In this document: positions 7,837-14,878 of the stretch, in pieces | Layout of the letters: each line of letters begins with the position of its first letter | Position numbering within the stretch: position 1 is the first letter of the stretch | Assembly (NCBI GenBank): GCA_001818435.1 | Contig: MHKO01000025.1 | Span: 47,094 to 63,547 of the forward strand | Length of the DNA: 16,454 bases | Reading direction: 5' to 3' | Origin: Candidatus Komeilibacteria bacterium RIFCSPLOWO2_02_FULL_48_11 | GTDB taxonomy: Bacteria > Patescibacteriota > Patescibacteriia > UBA2169 | Notes under the pieces: generated by a model | Database searches by the model: none | Told to the model about the DNA's origin: nothing | The model's input: only the letters and a program-made list of their open reading frames with translations | Program-made: the position numbers and the translations under genes

Positions 7837-9384
7837 ATGATTACATCACTCAAGCATAAATTAACCCACACTATCACTGGCGGCGCGATAATCATTGCCG
7901 CTTTTTCGTTGCTCTCACGGCTACTTGGTCTGGTGCGCGACCGGTTGCTTTTTAGCATTTTTGGGGCTGGCGATGTTTTGGATAGTTACTATGCCGCTTT
8001 TAGATTGCCGGATTTGGTATTCAACACCTTGATTCTGGGCGCGCTCTCGGCCGCTTTTATTCCGGTATTTCTGGAGTATTGGCATAAAGATAAAAAAGAG
8101 GCCTGGCGCATTGCCAATACGGTGCTTAACACCACCTTGCTGATACTTTTTGTTTTTGGAGTGGCGGCTTTTATTTTTGCCCCGGAGATAGTTCAGATTA
8201 TTGCTCCGGGTTTTGAACTCCAAAAAAGACTGGCCACGGCCGAGCTGACCCGCATCATGCTCATCGGCATTTTGTTCCTCGGACTTTCCAACGTGGCTTC
8301 CAGCATCTTGAACGCTTTTAAGCGCTTTACCGCCTTTGCCTTGGCGCCGGTGATGTATAATCTGGGAATAATCGCCGGCATCCTGATTTTAGTGCCCTGG
8401 TTTGGAGTTGAAGGCTTAGCCTGGGGCGTGGTTTTGGGAGCTATGTTGCATTTTTTTGTCCAGTTTCCAAGCATTGCCAAACTGGGATTTAAATATAAAG
8501 TTCTGTTTTCCTGGCGCAACGCTGGAGTTAAAAAAATAGAAAAATTGATGCTGCCGCGCACTTTTGGTTTGGCCATCAGCCAGATTAACCAGGTGGTTAA
8601 TACCATCATTGGCTCCACTTTGCCGGTGGGCTCGGTGGCTATATTCAACGCGGCCAATAATCTGCAGAATGTGCCGATTGGCATTTTTGCCATTCCGCTT
8701 TCTTTGGCTTATTTCCCGATTTTTTCTGAAGCTTGGGTTAAGCAGGACATTCCGCGTTTAATTGCTTCTTTTTCCCAGGCAGTCCGGCGCCTGCTCGCCA
8801 TTGCCATTCCAGCTTCCATTTTTATGATTTTGCTGCGGGCGCACGTTGTGCGGCTGGTTTTAGGGGCTGGCCAGTTTGATTGGACAGCCACCATCTTGAC
8901 GGCCCGGACTTTAAGCCTGTTTGCAATTTCTCTGTTTGCCCAATGTTTAATTCCGTTAATCGCCCGCGTGTTTTATTCTTTGCAAGACACCAAAACTCCG
9001 GTGGCTATCAGCATCCTGGCTTTAGCCTTGAATATATTTCTGGCTTTTCCTTTGAGCGCCAAAATGGGCATTGCCGGCTTGGCCTTGAGTTTTTCTTTGG
9101 TCAGCTTGTTCAACGTGGCCGGGCTGTGGCTTTGTTTGCATCATCGCTTGGGAAATTTAGATGATCAAACGATTTTTCGTTCCACTTTAATCATCTGCCT
9201 GCTCTCAATTATCGCCGGCTGGTCGCTTTACGGGGCCCTGTATCTGGTAGGGCCGGCAGTGAACACCCACACGGCGGTCGGACTTTTATTGCAGGCCGGA
9301 GCCGCGGGCGCGGTGGGATTGACGGTCTATTTGGTTTTGGGTAAGTTGGTGGGGATGGAGGAACTTCGCTTTAGCAAGAAATAA
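7837..9384 (+). CDS. murJ: Lipid II flippase MurJ (MviN)
   Basis: MurJ is the MOP-superfamily transporter that flips the peptidoglycan precursor lipid II across the membrane. The 515-residue product fits the family (about 500-530) and is hydrophobic throughout, consistent with 14 membrane helices. The N-terminus has the MurJ hallmarks SLLSRLLGLVRDRLLFSIFG and RLPDLVFNTLILGALSAAF, which include the conserved arginines and the LxxALSAAFIP segment at the first helices. The start is uncertain. ATG 7837 has no ribosome site, as is common in this window. GTG 7825 lies 9 bases after a purine tract (AGGAAAGGGA, 7807-7816) and would add the residues MCPC. TTG 7804 sits in the terminator tail and is unlikely. 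I kept the ATG because the extra MCPC adds no recognisable feature. It is an expected partner of the division and wall genes further downstream. Confidence 0.93.
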   Translation: MITSLKHKLTHTITGGAIIIAAFSLLSRLLGLVRDRLLFSIFGAGDVLDSYYAAFRLPDLVFNTLILGALSAAFIPVFLEYWHKDKKEAWRIANTVLNTTLLILFVFGVAAFIFAPEIVQIIAPGFELQKRLATAELTRIMLIGILFLGLSNVASSILNAFKRFTAFALAPVMYNLGIIAGILILVPWFGVEGLAWGVVLGAMLHFFVQFPSIAKLGFKYKVLFSWRNAGVKKIEKLMLPRTFGLAISQINQVVNTIIGSTLPVGSVAIFNAANNLQNVPIGIFAIPLSLAYFPIFSEAWVKQDIPRLIASFSQAVRRLLAIAIPASIFMILLRAHVVRLVLGAGQFDWTATILTARTLSLFAISLFAQCLIPLIARVFYSLQDTKTPVAISILALALNIFLAFPLSAKMGIAGLALSFSLVSLFNVAGLWLCLHHRLGNLDDQTIFRSTLIICLLSIIAGWSLYGALYLVGPAVNTHTAVGLLLQAGAAGAVGLTVYLVLGKLVGMEELRFSKK

Positions 9385-9390
9385 AATAGT

Positions 9391-9608
9391 GTCATCCCGA
9401 GCCCCCAATAGAGTACACTATTAACCACGGGTAAGGCAAACGACTGAACAGAAATCAATGAATCGAGCGTCGAGGGGCGAGAGGATCCCATGGTTCGTGC
9501 AATTATCAGGGGATCTCCTCGCCTCGCCAAGTATAAGGCAATTAACATCTTGATGGCAGATAGACGCTCGTCGCATTTAAGGCTGCTCAGGCCGAGGCTC
9601 GAGATGAC
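9391..9608. repeat. 218-bp nested palindromic GTCAT...ATGAC element
   Basis: The interval between murJ and lepA is almost entirely this element. The ends are inverted: GTCATCCCGAG (9391-9401) and CTCGAGATGAC (9598-9608), with 10 of 11 bases complementary. A second pair, CGAGCGTC (9464-9471) and GACGCTCG (9563-9570), is perfect. A third, around GAGGATCCC (about 9481-9489) and GGGGATCTCCTCGCCTCG (about 9509-9526), forms the inner hairpin. AATAG...CTATT (9407-9422) is a small side hairpin. There is no ORF for a transposase. The lepA ATG follows 9 bases after the element, so the leader of lepA lies inside it. The end motif belongs to a widespread class of GTCAT(T/C)C(T/C)GAG repeats; the precise family is not identified. 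Confidence 0.75.
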
Positions 9609-9617
9609 AATTACTTT

Positions 9618-11504
9618 ATGAATAATATCCGCAACTTCTGCATCATCGCCCATATTGACCATGGCAAGTCCACTTTAGCGGACCGGTTTTTGGAATTGAC
9701 CAACACCGTGCCTAAGCGCGAAATGCGGGACCAGATTCTGGATAACATGGATTTGGAGCGGGAGAGGGGAATAACTATTAAGCTGCAACCAGTAAGAATG
9801 GAGTATGTTGCAAAATTTCCTCAAACTTTTATTCTTAATCTCATTGACACTCCTGGACACGTGGATTTCTCATACGAAGTGTCTAGGTCTCTTCAAGCTG
9901 TAGAGGGGGCGATTCTGCTGGTGGACGCATCGCAGGGCGTGGAAGCGCAGACTTTGGCTAATCTGTATCTGGCGGTGGAGCAGAATTTGGCTATCATTCC
10001 AGTGGTTAATAAAATTGACTTGCCAAATGCTGATGTGGAAAAATCCAAACAAGAATTAATTAAATTATTGGGCTGTAAAGAGGAAGAAATTTTAACCGCT
10101 TCCGGCAAAACCGGGGAGGGCGTGGCTGAAATTCTGGATGCCGTGATTGAGCGCGTGCCAGCTCCGACCGGAGATAAGGATAAGCCCTTGCAGGCTCTTA
10201 TTTTTGATTCCAAATATGATGATTACCGCGGGGTGGTGGTCTTTGTGCGGGTGGTTAACGGCCAGATTAAAAAAGGCGACCAGGTGCATCTTTTGGGAGT
10301 TGGCAAAGAAAGCCATGTTTTAGAAGTCGGAATTTTTAAGCCTAAATTTTCTCCAACTAATAAACTTGAAGCCGGGGAAATTGGCTATATTGTTACTGGC
10401 TTTAAAGAAGTGGCGCAAGCGCGGGTGGGTGATACTGTCACCCGGTCATCTGACCGGGCCAGCGCGCTCCCGGGGTATAAACAGGTAAAACCCATGGTCT
10501 TTGCCGGATTTTTTCCGGAAACAGGCGAGGAATATCCCAAACTGCGCGAGGCTGTGAGCCAGATTAAGCTTTCGGACGCGGCTCTTTCTTTTGAGAGCGA
10601 ACATTCGCCAGCGCTAGGGTTTGGGTTCCGTTGCGGCTTTTTAGGCATGCTGCACATGGAAATTATTGCTGAAAGATTAAAACGGGAGCATGGCGTCAGT
10701 GTGGTTATAACCACTCCCTCAGTGGCTTACCAGGTTGAGATTAAATCCCCTCTCCTCCCAGAGGAGAGGGTTAGGGTGAGGAGTGGAGGAACTCAGATTG
10801 TCATCCAAGCTGATCCAACCCTCACCCTACCCTCTCCCTTGAAGGGAGAGGGGACTTTTCTTACTATCCACTCGCCATTGGAACTGCCTGATCCCTCTAA
10901 AATAACCGAAATCCGCGAGCCTTGGGCCAAGGTGGAAATAGTCACTCCAGTGAAGTATATTGGCCCGATCATGTCTTTAGTCCAGCTTAAGCATGGCTTG
11001 TTCGGCAGAACCGAATATCTTGATGAAAACCGAGTTATCTTGCACTTTGAAGTGCCCTTGGCTGGTTTGATAACTGATTTTTATGATAAACTTAAAAGTG
11101 TTTCCTCTGGCTATGCTTCTTTGAATTATGAAATTTTGGACTTTAGGGCGGCTGACGTAATTAAGCTGGATATTTTAGTGGCCGAAGAAATAATTGAGGC
11201 TTTCAGCATCATGGTCAATCGCGCTGATGCCTATGAAGTGGGCAAGAGGACCGTGGAAAAACTTAAAGAAATAATTCCTAAACAGCAATTCGTGATTAAA
11301 CTCCAAGCCGCCATTGGCTCCAAAATCATTGCCGCGGAACGGATTCCAGCCCTGCGCAAAGACGTAACCGCCAAGCTGTACGGCGGCGACGTGACGCGCA
11401 AAATGAAGCTTTTAAAAAAACAGAAAGAGGGCAAGAAAAAGATGCTGGCCAGCGGCAAAGTTGAAATACCAAGTAGAGCGTTTTTGGAGGTATTAAAGAG
11501 ATAA
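9618..11504 (+). CDS. lepA: Elongation factor 4 (LepA), with a repeat inserted in frame
   Basis: EF4/LepA is a ribosome-bound translational GTPase thought to act in ribosome assembly or remodelling of stalled elongation. The G domain is complete: AHIDHGKST (11-19), switch I GITI (51-54), DTPGH with catalytic His81 (77-81) and NKID (131-134). The LepA-specific C-terminal domain is also present (GGDVTRKMKLLKKQKEGKKK). It is 628 residues long, about 30 more than the usual near-600. The excess matches residues about 377-412, which are encoded by an inverted-repeat insertion and fall in the linker before the EF-G-domain-V-like part, so the enzyme probably tolerates it. ATG 9618 is at the canonical N-terminus (MNNIRNFCIIAHIDHGK) and has no Shine-Dalgarno. 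The end of lepA contains a perfect GGAGGT that once served the next gene. Confidence 0.96.
   Translation: MNNIRNFCIIAHIDHGKSTLADRFLELTNTVPKREMRDQILDNMDLERERGITIKLQPVRMEYVAKFPQTFILNLIDTPGHVDFSYEVSRSLQAVEGAILLVDASQGVEAQTLANLYLAVEQNLAIIPVVNKIDLPNADVEKSKQELIKLLGCKEEEILTASGKTGEGVAEILDAVIERVPAPTGDKDKPLQALIFDSKYDDYRGVVVFVRVVNGQIKKGDQVHLLGVGKESHVLEVGIFKPKFSPTNKLEAGEIGYIVTGFKEVAQARVGDTVTRSSDRASALPGYKQVKPMVFAGFFPETGEEYPKLREAVSQIKLSDAALSFESEHSPALGFGFRCGFLGMLHMEIIAERLKREHGVSVVITTPSVAYQVEIKSPLLPEERVRVRSGGTQIVIQADPTLTLPSPLKGEGTFLTIHSPLELPDPSKITEIREPWAKVEIVTPVKYIGPIMSLVQLKHGLFGRTEYLDENRVILHFEVPLAGLITDFYDKLKSVSSGYASLNYEILDFRAADVIKLDILVAEEIIEAFSIMVNRADAYEVGKRTVEKLKEIIPKQQFVIKLQAAIGSKIIAAERIPALRKDVTAKLYGGDVTRKMKLLKKQKEGKKKMLASGKVEIPSRAFLEVLKR
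10747..10853. repeat. Palindromic repeat dimer inside lepA
   Basis: Two inverted copies face each other. Copy 1 (10747-10782) contains the hairpin CCTCTCCTCCCAGAGGAGAG followed by GGTTAGGGTGAGG. Copy 2 (10819-10853) contains CCCTCACCCTACCCTCTCCC followed by TTGAAGGGAGAGGGG. The right copy lacks one A relative to the complement of the left (CCCTACCC against CCCTAACCC). The whole is a ~107-base imperfect palindrome that translates without a stop and keeps the lepA frame, giving peptides such as LTLPSPLKGEG. This CCCTCACCCTAACCCTCTCC type is a repeat I know from many unrelated bacterial genomes. Confidence 0.85.
11486..11491 (+). promoter_or_regulatory. Orphaned Shine-Dalgarno site GGAGGT
   Basis: A perfect GGAGGT lies inside the last codons of lepA, 9 bases before ATA at 11501. 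The frame starting at that ATA reads KATQIYELH, so the position matches a former ATG whose third base is now A. It is the strongest ribosome site in the window and now appears to serve nothing. Confidence 0.6.
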
Positions 11505-11974
11505 AAGCGACCCAAATCTACGAATTACATCCCGCCGCCGCTGAAGCTATGGCGGGCAGGCGCAAGAATCATTTTTACGGCTGCATACCCAGTTTCCGGA
11601 TTTTCCTTTAATTGCTTTTCCGGCTTTTTCACATTATGAAGCCGACGAAGCAACAGGAGAAGAAGAAAGCGATGAATCAGAAGGTTGGAAAAAATTCGGT
11701 TTTGACCCGGAAATCCGTCTTTACTGGCAAGACAAAAAAAATAGAGCCAAACAAGAAACATATAATTCGCTAAGAGACAGCGGGAGTAATAACTGAGGCA
11801 GGGGACAGGCTGGTTATTTCCACCTCTGACGCCGCGCCTAATCTTATGGAAAATTTATCCGCCCAATTGGAAAAAATACTTAGAATCTACAAAGCAGCGG
11901 CTGCGGCTGATGAAGCTTCAGTTGGAGCGGTGAAAAAAGAAGCCCAAGCTCTTTGGCAAGAGTTAAAAGGATAA
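11501..11974 (+). pseudogene. Broken small gene formerly coupled to lepA
   Basis: The pieces form one protein of about 150 residues that I do not recognise. Piece 1 (from 11501, frame of ATA) reads (M)KATQIYELH. After the palindrome at 11530-11564 the frame changes. Piece 2 (to TGA 11794-11796) reads on from QESFLRLHTQFPDFPLIAF through an acidic GEEESDESEG tract to FGFDPEIRLYWQD and YNSLRDSG. Removing one G of CGGGAG (11781-11786) restores piece 3, which runs VITEAGDRLVIS...MENLSAQLEKIL...WQELKG and stops at TAA 11972-11974. Pieces 1 and 3 share a frame; piece 2 has no start codon of its own. The start is ATA where ATG would create an ATGA overlap with the lepA stop, 9 bases after GGAGGT. Lost start, repeat insertion and a +1 base together indicate decay. 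A sequencing error could explain the single G but hardly all three. Confidence 0.65.
11530..11564. repeat. 35-bp GC-rich palindromic repeat inserted in the broken gene
   Basis: CCCGCC (11531-11536) and GGCGGG (11551-11556) are inverted about the centre GCCGCTGAAGCTAT, followed by CAGGCGC. Deleting 35 bases here joins GAATTAC to AAGAATCA and gives continuous YELQESFLRLH. As 35 is not a multiple of 3, the insertion breaks the frame. The motif CCCGCC-x-CCGC...GCGGG-CAG also occurs, reversed, in the terminator at 4195-4235. Exact ends are uncertain by a few bases. Confidence 0.6.
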
Positions 11975-11980
11975 AATAAT

Positions 11981-12073
11981 ATGAAACGCAAACAAATAAT
12001 CAAACTATTCTGGGTGATAATCAGCTTGCTGGTGATTTTTTCTTTTGTGGCTTTGCCGTTTTTTTATGGCTAA
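11981..12073 (+). CDS. 30-residue membrane peptide upstream of PH-domain protein
   Basis: The ORF starts with MKRKQIIKLFW and continues as one hydrophobic helix (about residues 8-27) ending ALPFFYG. It has a basic N-terminus, so the N-terminus probably stays inside. It has one of the better Shine-Dalgarno sites in the window, AAAAGGA (11965-11971), 9 bases before the ATG. Its end, ATGGCTAA, overlaps the ATG of the next gene by 8 bases, a layout that favours translational coupling. No known family is recognised. It could be a real single-pass micropeptide acting with the PH-domain protein, or a leader ORF that tunes its translation. Confidence 0.6.
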   Translation: MKRKQIIKLFWVIISLLVIFSFVALPFFYG

Positions 12074-12575
12074 CGATGAAGTTTTACCGATATTAAAAGA
12101 GAACGAGACCGTCCGCGGAGTTTATCACCAGTTCGTGCTGGCCTATTTTTGGCAATGGCTGGGCGGAGCTGTTGTTTTTCTCTCGCCTTTCTTTTTTTTA
12201 TACCTCATACTCAAATGGGGCCCAACCGGCCAAGCGCTTTTGGCAGTGCTCTTGGTTATTGGCTTGTTCTGGCTGGGACGCACTTACCGGCTATGGTCTG
12301 GCAGCCGGTTTGTCATCACCACGGAAAAAATAATGAACATCAGCCAACTGGGTTTTTTCGACCGTACGGTTTCGCAGATACTGCTCGATAAGATAAACGA
12401 CGTTTCTTATCGCAAAAAAGGGTTTTGGCAGACTGTTTTTAATTACGGCACTTTGGCTATTCAAGTCAGCGCTTCGCCGGAGAAGTTGGTTGTAAAAAAC
12501 ATCCGTCAGCCGGCCGCGGTCCAACAGGCGCTTTTAGATGCCCAGGAAAAATTGAGGGGTGACAGAGGGCAGTAA
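12066..12575 (+). CDS. Membrane protein with bacterial PH domain (bPH2/YdbS-like)
   Basis: The 169-residue protein has a short soluble N-terminus, two membrane helices (about 31-49 and 54-72) and a beta-rich C-terminal bacterial PH domain (about 73-160). Typical family features are SRFVITTEKIMNIS, RTVSQILLDKINDV and FNYGTLAIQ. Related proteins (YdbS/YdbT-type, formerly DUF304) are membrane proteins of poorly defined function. ATG 12066 is chosen because it begins a standard N-terminus and overlaps the preceding micropeptide stop; an upstream TTG at 12045 would lie inside that peptide gene. A promoter for the next gene begins in its last codons. Confidence 0.87.
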   Translation: MANDEVLPILKENETVRGVYHQFVLAYFWQWLGGAVVFLSPFFFLYLILKWGPTGQALLAVLLVIGLFWLGRTYRLWSGSRFVITTEKIMNISQLGFFDRTVSQILLDKINDVSYRKKGFWQTVFNYGTLAIQVSASPEKLVVKNIRQPAAVQQALLDAQEKLRGDRGQ

Positions 12576-12588
12576 ATTGTGCTATAAT
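12559..12588 (+). promoter_or_regulatory. Strong promoter, GTGACA/18/TGCTATAAT, giving leaderless mRNA
   Basis: GTGACA (12559-12564, 5 of 6 to TTGACA) and a perfect TATAAT (12583-12588) are 18 bases apart, and TG at 12580-12581 makes it an extended -10. Transcription would start near 12595, two bases before ATG 12597, so the message should have almost no leader. The -35 lies in the end of the PH-domain gene. Confidence 0.72.
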
Positions 12589-12596
12589 GCAATTAC

Positions 12597-14801
12597 ATGC
12601 TCAGATTTATTGCCACCATCTTAATCTTGGCTTTTTTAATGGCGCCTCTGGAAGAGGTTCAAGCGCGATATTTTGATGCTAATGACATTTTTACCGATAA
12701 AGAGCTGTTTGATTCCAACTCTCTGTCGCGCACCGCGATTCAGCAATTTTTAGAAGCCAAGAATAGTGTTTTGAAATCCGTCACGGCCTTGGTCAACGGC
12801 GTTCCTAAATTAGTCTCGGAGATGATTTACGAAATTGGCAAACAATATGGCGTGAGCCAAAAATTTTTGCTGGCCAAGCTCCAGCACGAACAAGGGCTGA
12901 TTGAAAAGGAAACTGCCAGCCAAAACGCGATTGATTGGGCCACTGGCTATTCCTGCTACAACAAGCGCTGCAATGAAAAATACCGCGGCATTTACGCCCA
13001 GCTGGATGCCGCGGCTGACACGCAAAGAATCTATGCCGAGCGGACGTATTTTAGTTATAGCGTTGGCAAGGAAACCAAAACCACTGACGGTTTTAAAGTC
13101 AAGCCAGCCAACCAAGCCACGGCCAATCTTTACATTTACACCCCTTACCAGGGCGGTCCCGCCGGCATTGGCGGCAATTACGCTTTTTGGCGGGTTTGGA
13201 GCCGCTATTTCACCGAACGCCCGTTTGCCGAAGGCGCTTTGCTGATTGAGCAGGAAACCGGCAATTACTGGAAAATTGAAAACAACAAACGCCGCCAGTT
13301 CGCGAGCGCTGACATCTATCTAAAAGATTATCGGCCCGAAGACGCCATAATTATTTCCAGTAACAAACTTTCATATTATCAAGCCAGCGCGCCGGTTGAG
13401 TTTGCCAATAACGCCATAGTCAAGGGAGCCGGCTCCAACCTTTTATATCTTTTGAGCAATAACACCAAACAGCGCATTGTCGGTGAGCAAGCCCTGGCGC
13501 TTCTGGGCTACCGCCTGGCTGATACGGTTCCAGTTGCTCCAGCGCTGGTGCCTGAAGAAAAATTAGCCGCTTTTCCGGAAGGCGAGCCGATTACCGAACA
13601 ATCTGTTTATCCCCAGGGTGTTTTGGCGCAAAACGAATCTGGAGCCATGTTTTTGATAAAACAGGGCCAGCGCTATCCAATTCTGGATGAGGCTGTCTGG
13701 CAAATGAATTTCAAAAAAGATCCGCCGCTTAGGCTCCTGACCGCGGAAATAGAAAAATACCCGCCTGCTGACCCGATAAAACTGCGGGACGGCAGCGTTG
13801 TTAAGTCAGGCAATGGTAATTTTTATCTTATTTCCAAAGGCAAAAAGCAACTTATCACCTCAACTGACGTGGCACGCCGATTTTTGGGCGATGAGGCCTT
13901 TGGCCGCGTGTTGCTGGCGAGCGACGCGATTTTGGCTTTACACGAGAGCGGCGACGCGGTTGATTTTATCAACGCCGCGATTGCTGATCCGGTACCTTAT
14001 ATCTCTTATGCTGACCGCGTTGGAATCTCTTCCGCTGCGCCGGATTCCAGAAACTATCTGGCTGTTTTTGAGAAAGTCCAGTCGCCAAAATCAATTCTGT
14101 TGGGCGAAACAAAAAAAGCGACCGTGTCTTTCCGCAATACCGGCACTTTAAATTGGGAGCCGGGCAAAGTGATATTTGAACTGGTGGATGAGGCCAGCGC
14201 CGGGAGCTCTTTTACCGCCTCCAATCAGGTCGCTCTGGCCAGAGTTGTCAGGCCCGGCGAGATAGCGGAATTTAATTTTGACCTGACAACGGCTTCTTCC
14301 ACGCCCGGCATTTTGAACGAATGGTTTGCTCTGGAATATCAAAATGACGGCGGAGTTTTTGTGCCCATGCCCGGAGCCAAAGTCCGCCAATCAATTAACG
14401 TTATCGCCCCGATTTCGGGCCAAATTGTCAGCTCAACAATCCCCAAATCTATCAGCAAGAAAAAAGGGAAAATTACAGTCATAGTAAAAGTTAAAAACAC
14501 CAGCCAGAAGCAAATTTGGACCTCGCGCCGGACCGCGCTTATTCTAACCGCGGCTGATGGCTCTAACAGTCTTTTTTACGATAAATACGATTGGGTGGAT
14601 AAAACCGTAGTCGGCGTGCCGGTCAACTACAGTAAAATCAAACCCGGTCAAACCGGTTTTATCTACTTCCGGCTTGACCCCAAAAAAGCGCCTCTGGGAA
14701 CTGCCACCTTGCGCTTTACCATGGAACTGCGGGATGTGAAGGAAAAAGTTTATCTCAATAACGGCGTTACTTGGGAAACGACGATAAAAGTGGTAAAATA
14801 A
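12597..14801 (+). CDS. Exported lytic-transglycosylase-like surface protein with Ig-like domains
   Basis: The 734-residue protein begins with a signal peptide (about 1-23, ending VQA). Residues about 70-205 resemble a lysozyme-like/SLT glycan-cleaving domain. Its features are IYEIGKQYGVSQKFLLAKLQ, HEQG with candidate catalytic E98, a Cys pair in GYSCYNKRCN, and YTPYQGG...GGNYAFWRVWSRYF. Residues about 213-470 hold four degenerate repeats of the type 'Gxxx-fYLIxxGkkrxI...' (LLIEQETGNYWKIENNKRR; LLYLLSNNTKQRIV; AMFLIKQGQRYPI; NFYLISKGKKQLI). Two beta-sandwich domains follow, at about 490-600 (FRNTGTLNWEPG, like the NBR1 'FW' Ig-like domain) and 620-734 (VKNTSQKQIW). It is likely a wall-bound or surface peptidoglycan hydrolase, inferred from architecture. 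The mRNA appears leaderless. ATG 12597 is the only start that retains the signal peptide. Confidence 0.8.
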   Translation: MLRFIATILILAFLMAPLEEVQARYFDANDIFTDKELFDSNSLSRTAIQQFLEAKNSVLKSVTALVNGVPKLVSEMIYEIGKQYGVSQKFLLAKLQHEQGLIEKETASQNAIDWATGYSCYNKRCNEKYRGIYAQLDAAADTQRIYAERTYFSYSVGKETKTTDGFKVKPANQATANLYIYTPYQGGPAGIGGNYAFWRVWSRYFTERPFAEGALLIEQETGNYWKIENNKRRQFASADIYLKDYRPEDAIIISSNKLSYYQASAPVEFANNAIVKGAGSNLLYLLSNNTKQRIVGEQALALLGYRLADTVPVAPALVPEEKLAAFPEGEPITEQSVYPQGVLAQNESGAMFLIKQGQRYPILDEAVWQMNFKKDPPLRLLTAEIEKYPPADPIKLRDGSVVKSGNGNFYLISKGKKQLITSTDVARRFLGDEAFGRVLLASDAILALHESGDAVDFINAAIADPVPYISYADRVGISSAAPDSRNYLAVFEKVQSPKSILLGETKKATVSFRNTGTLNWEPGKVIFELVDEASAGSSFTASNQVALARVVRPGEIAEFNFDLTTASSTPGILNEWFALEYQNDGGVFVPMPGAKVRQSINVIAPISGQIVSSTIPKSISKKKGKITVIVKVKNTSQKQIWTSRRTALILTAADGSNSLFYDKYDWVDKTVVGVPVNYSKIKPGQTGFIYFRLDPKKAPLGTATLRFTMELRDVKEKVYLNNGVTWETTIKVVK

Positions 14802-14807
14802 AAATAG

Positions 14808-14871
14808 AATTGTTAAATTGTTATATTGTTCATAATCACGGCATTAAAAACAATATGACAATTTAACAATT
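14808..14871. repeat. 23-bp inverted repeat directly upstream of the ftsB-like start
   Basis: AATTGTTAAATTGTTATATTGTT-type arm 14808-14830 pairs with 14849-14871, with one T:C difference, over an 18-base loop. Each arm is itself a run of TTGTTA(A)-like units. It fills the intergenic space; the ATG follows 7 bases later with no Shine-Dalgarno. It is not followed by a T run, so a terminator is less likely. It may be a mobile AT-rich repeat or a translation-control hairpin. Confidence 0.7.
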
Positions 14872-14878
14872 TAACATT

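Noticed and set aside
11846..11974. A separate 42-residue gene starting MENLSAQLEK
   Set aside because: The frame continues upstream with sensible coding sequence (VITEAGDRLVIS), and there is no ribosome site; it is better read as the tail of the broken gene.
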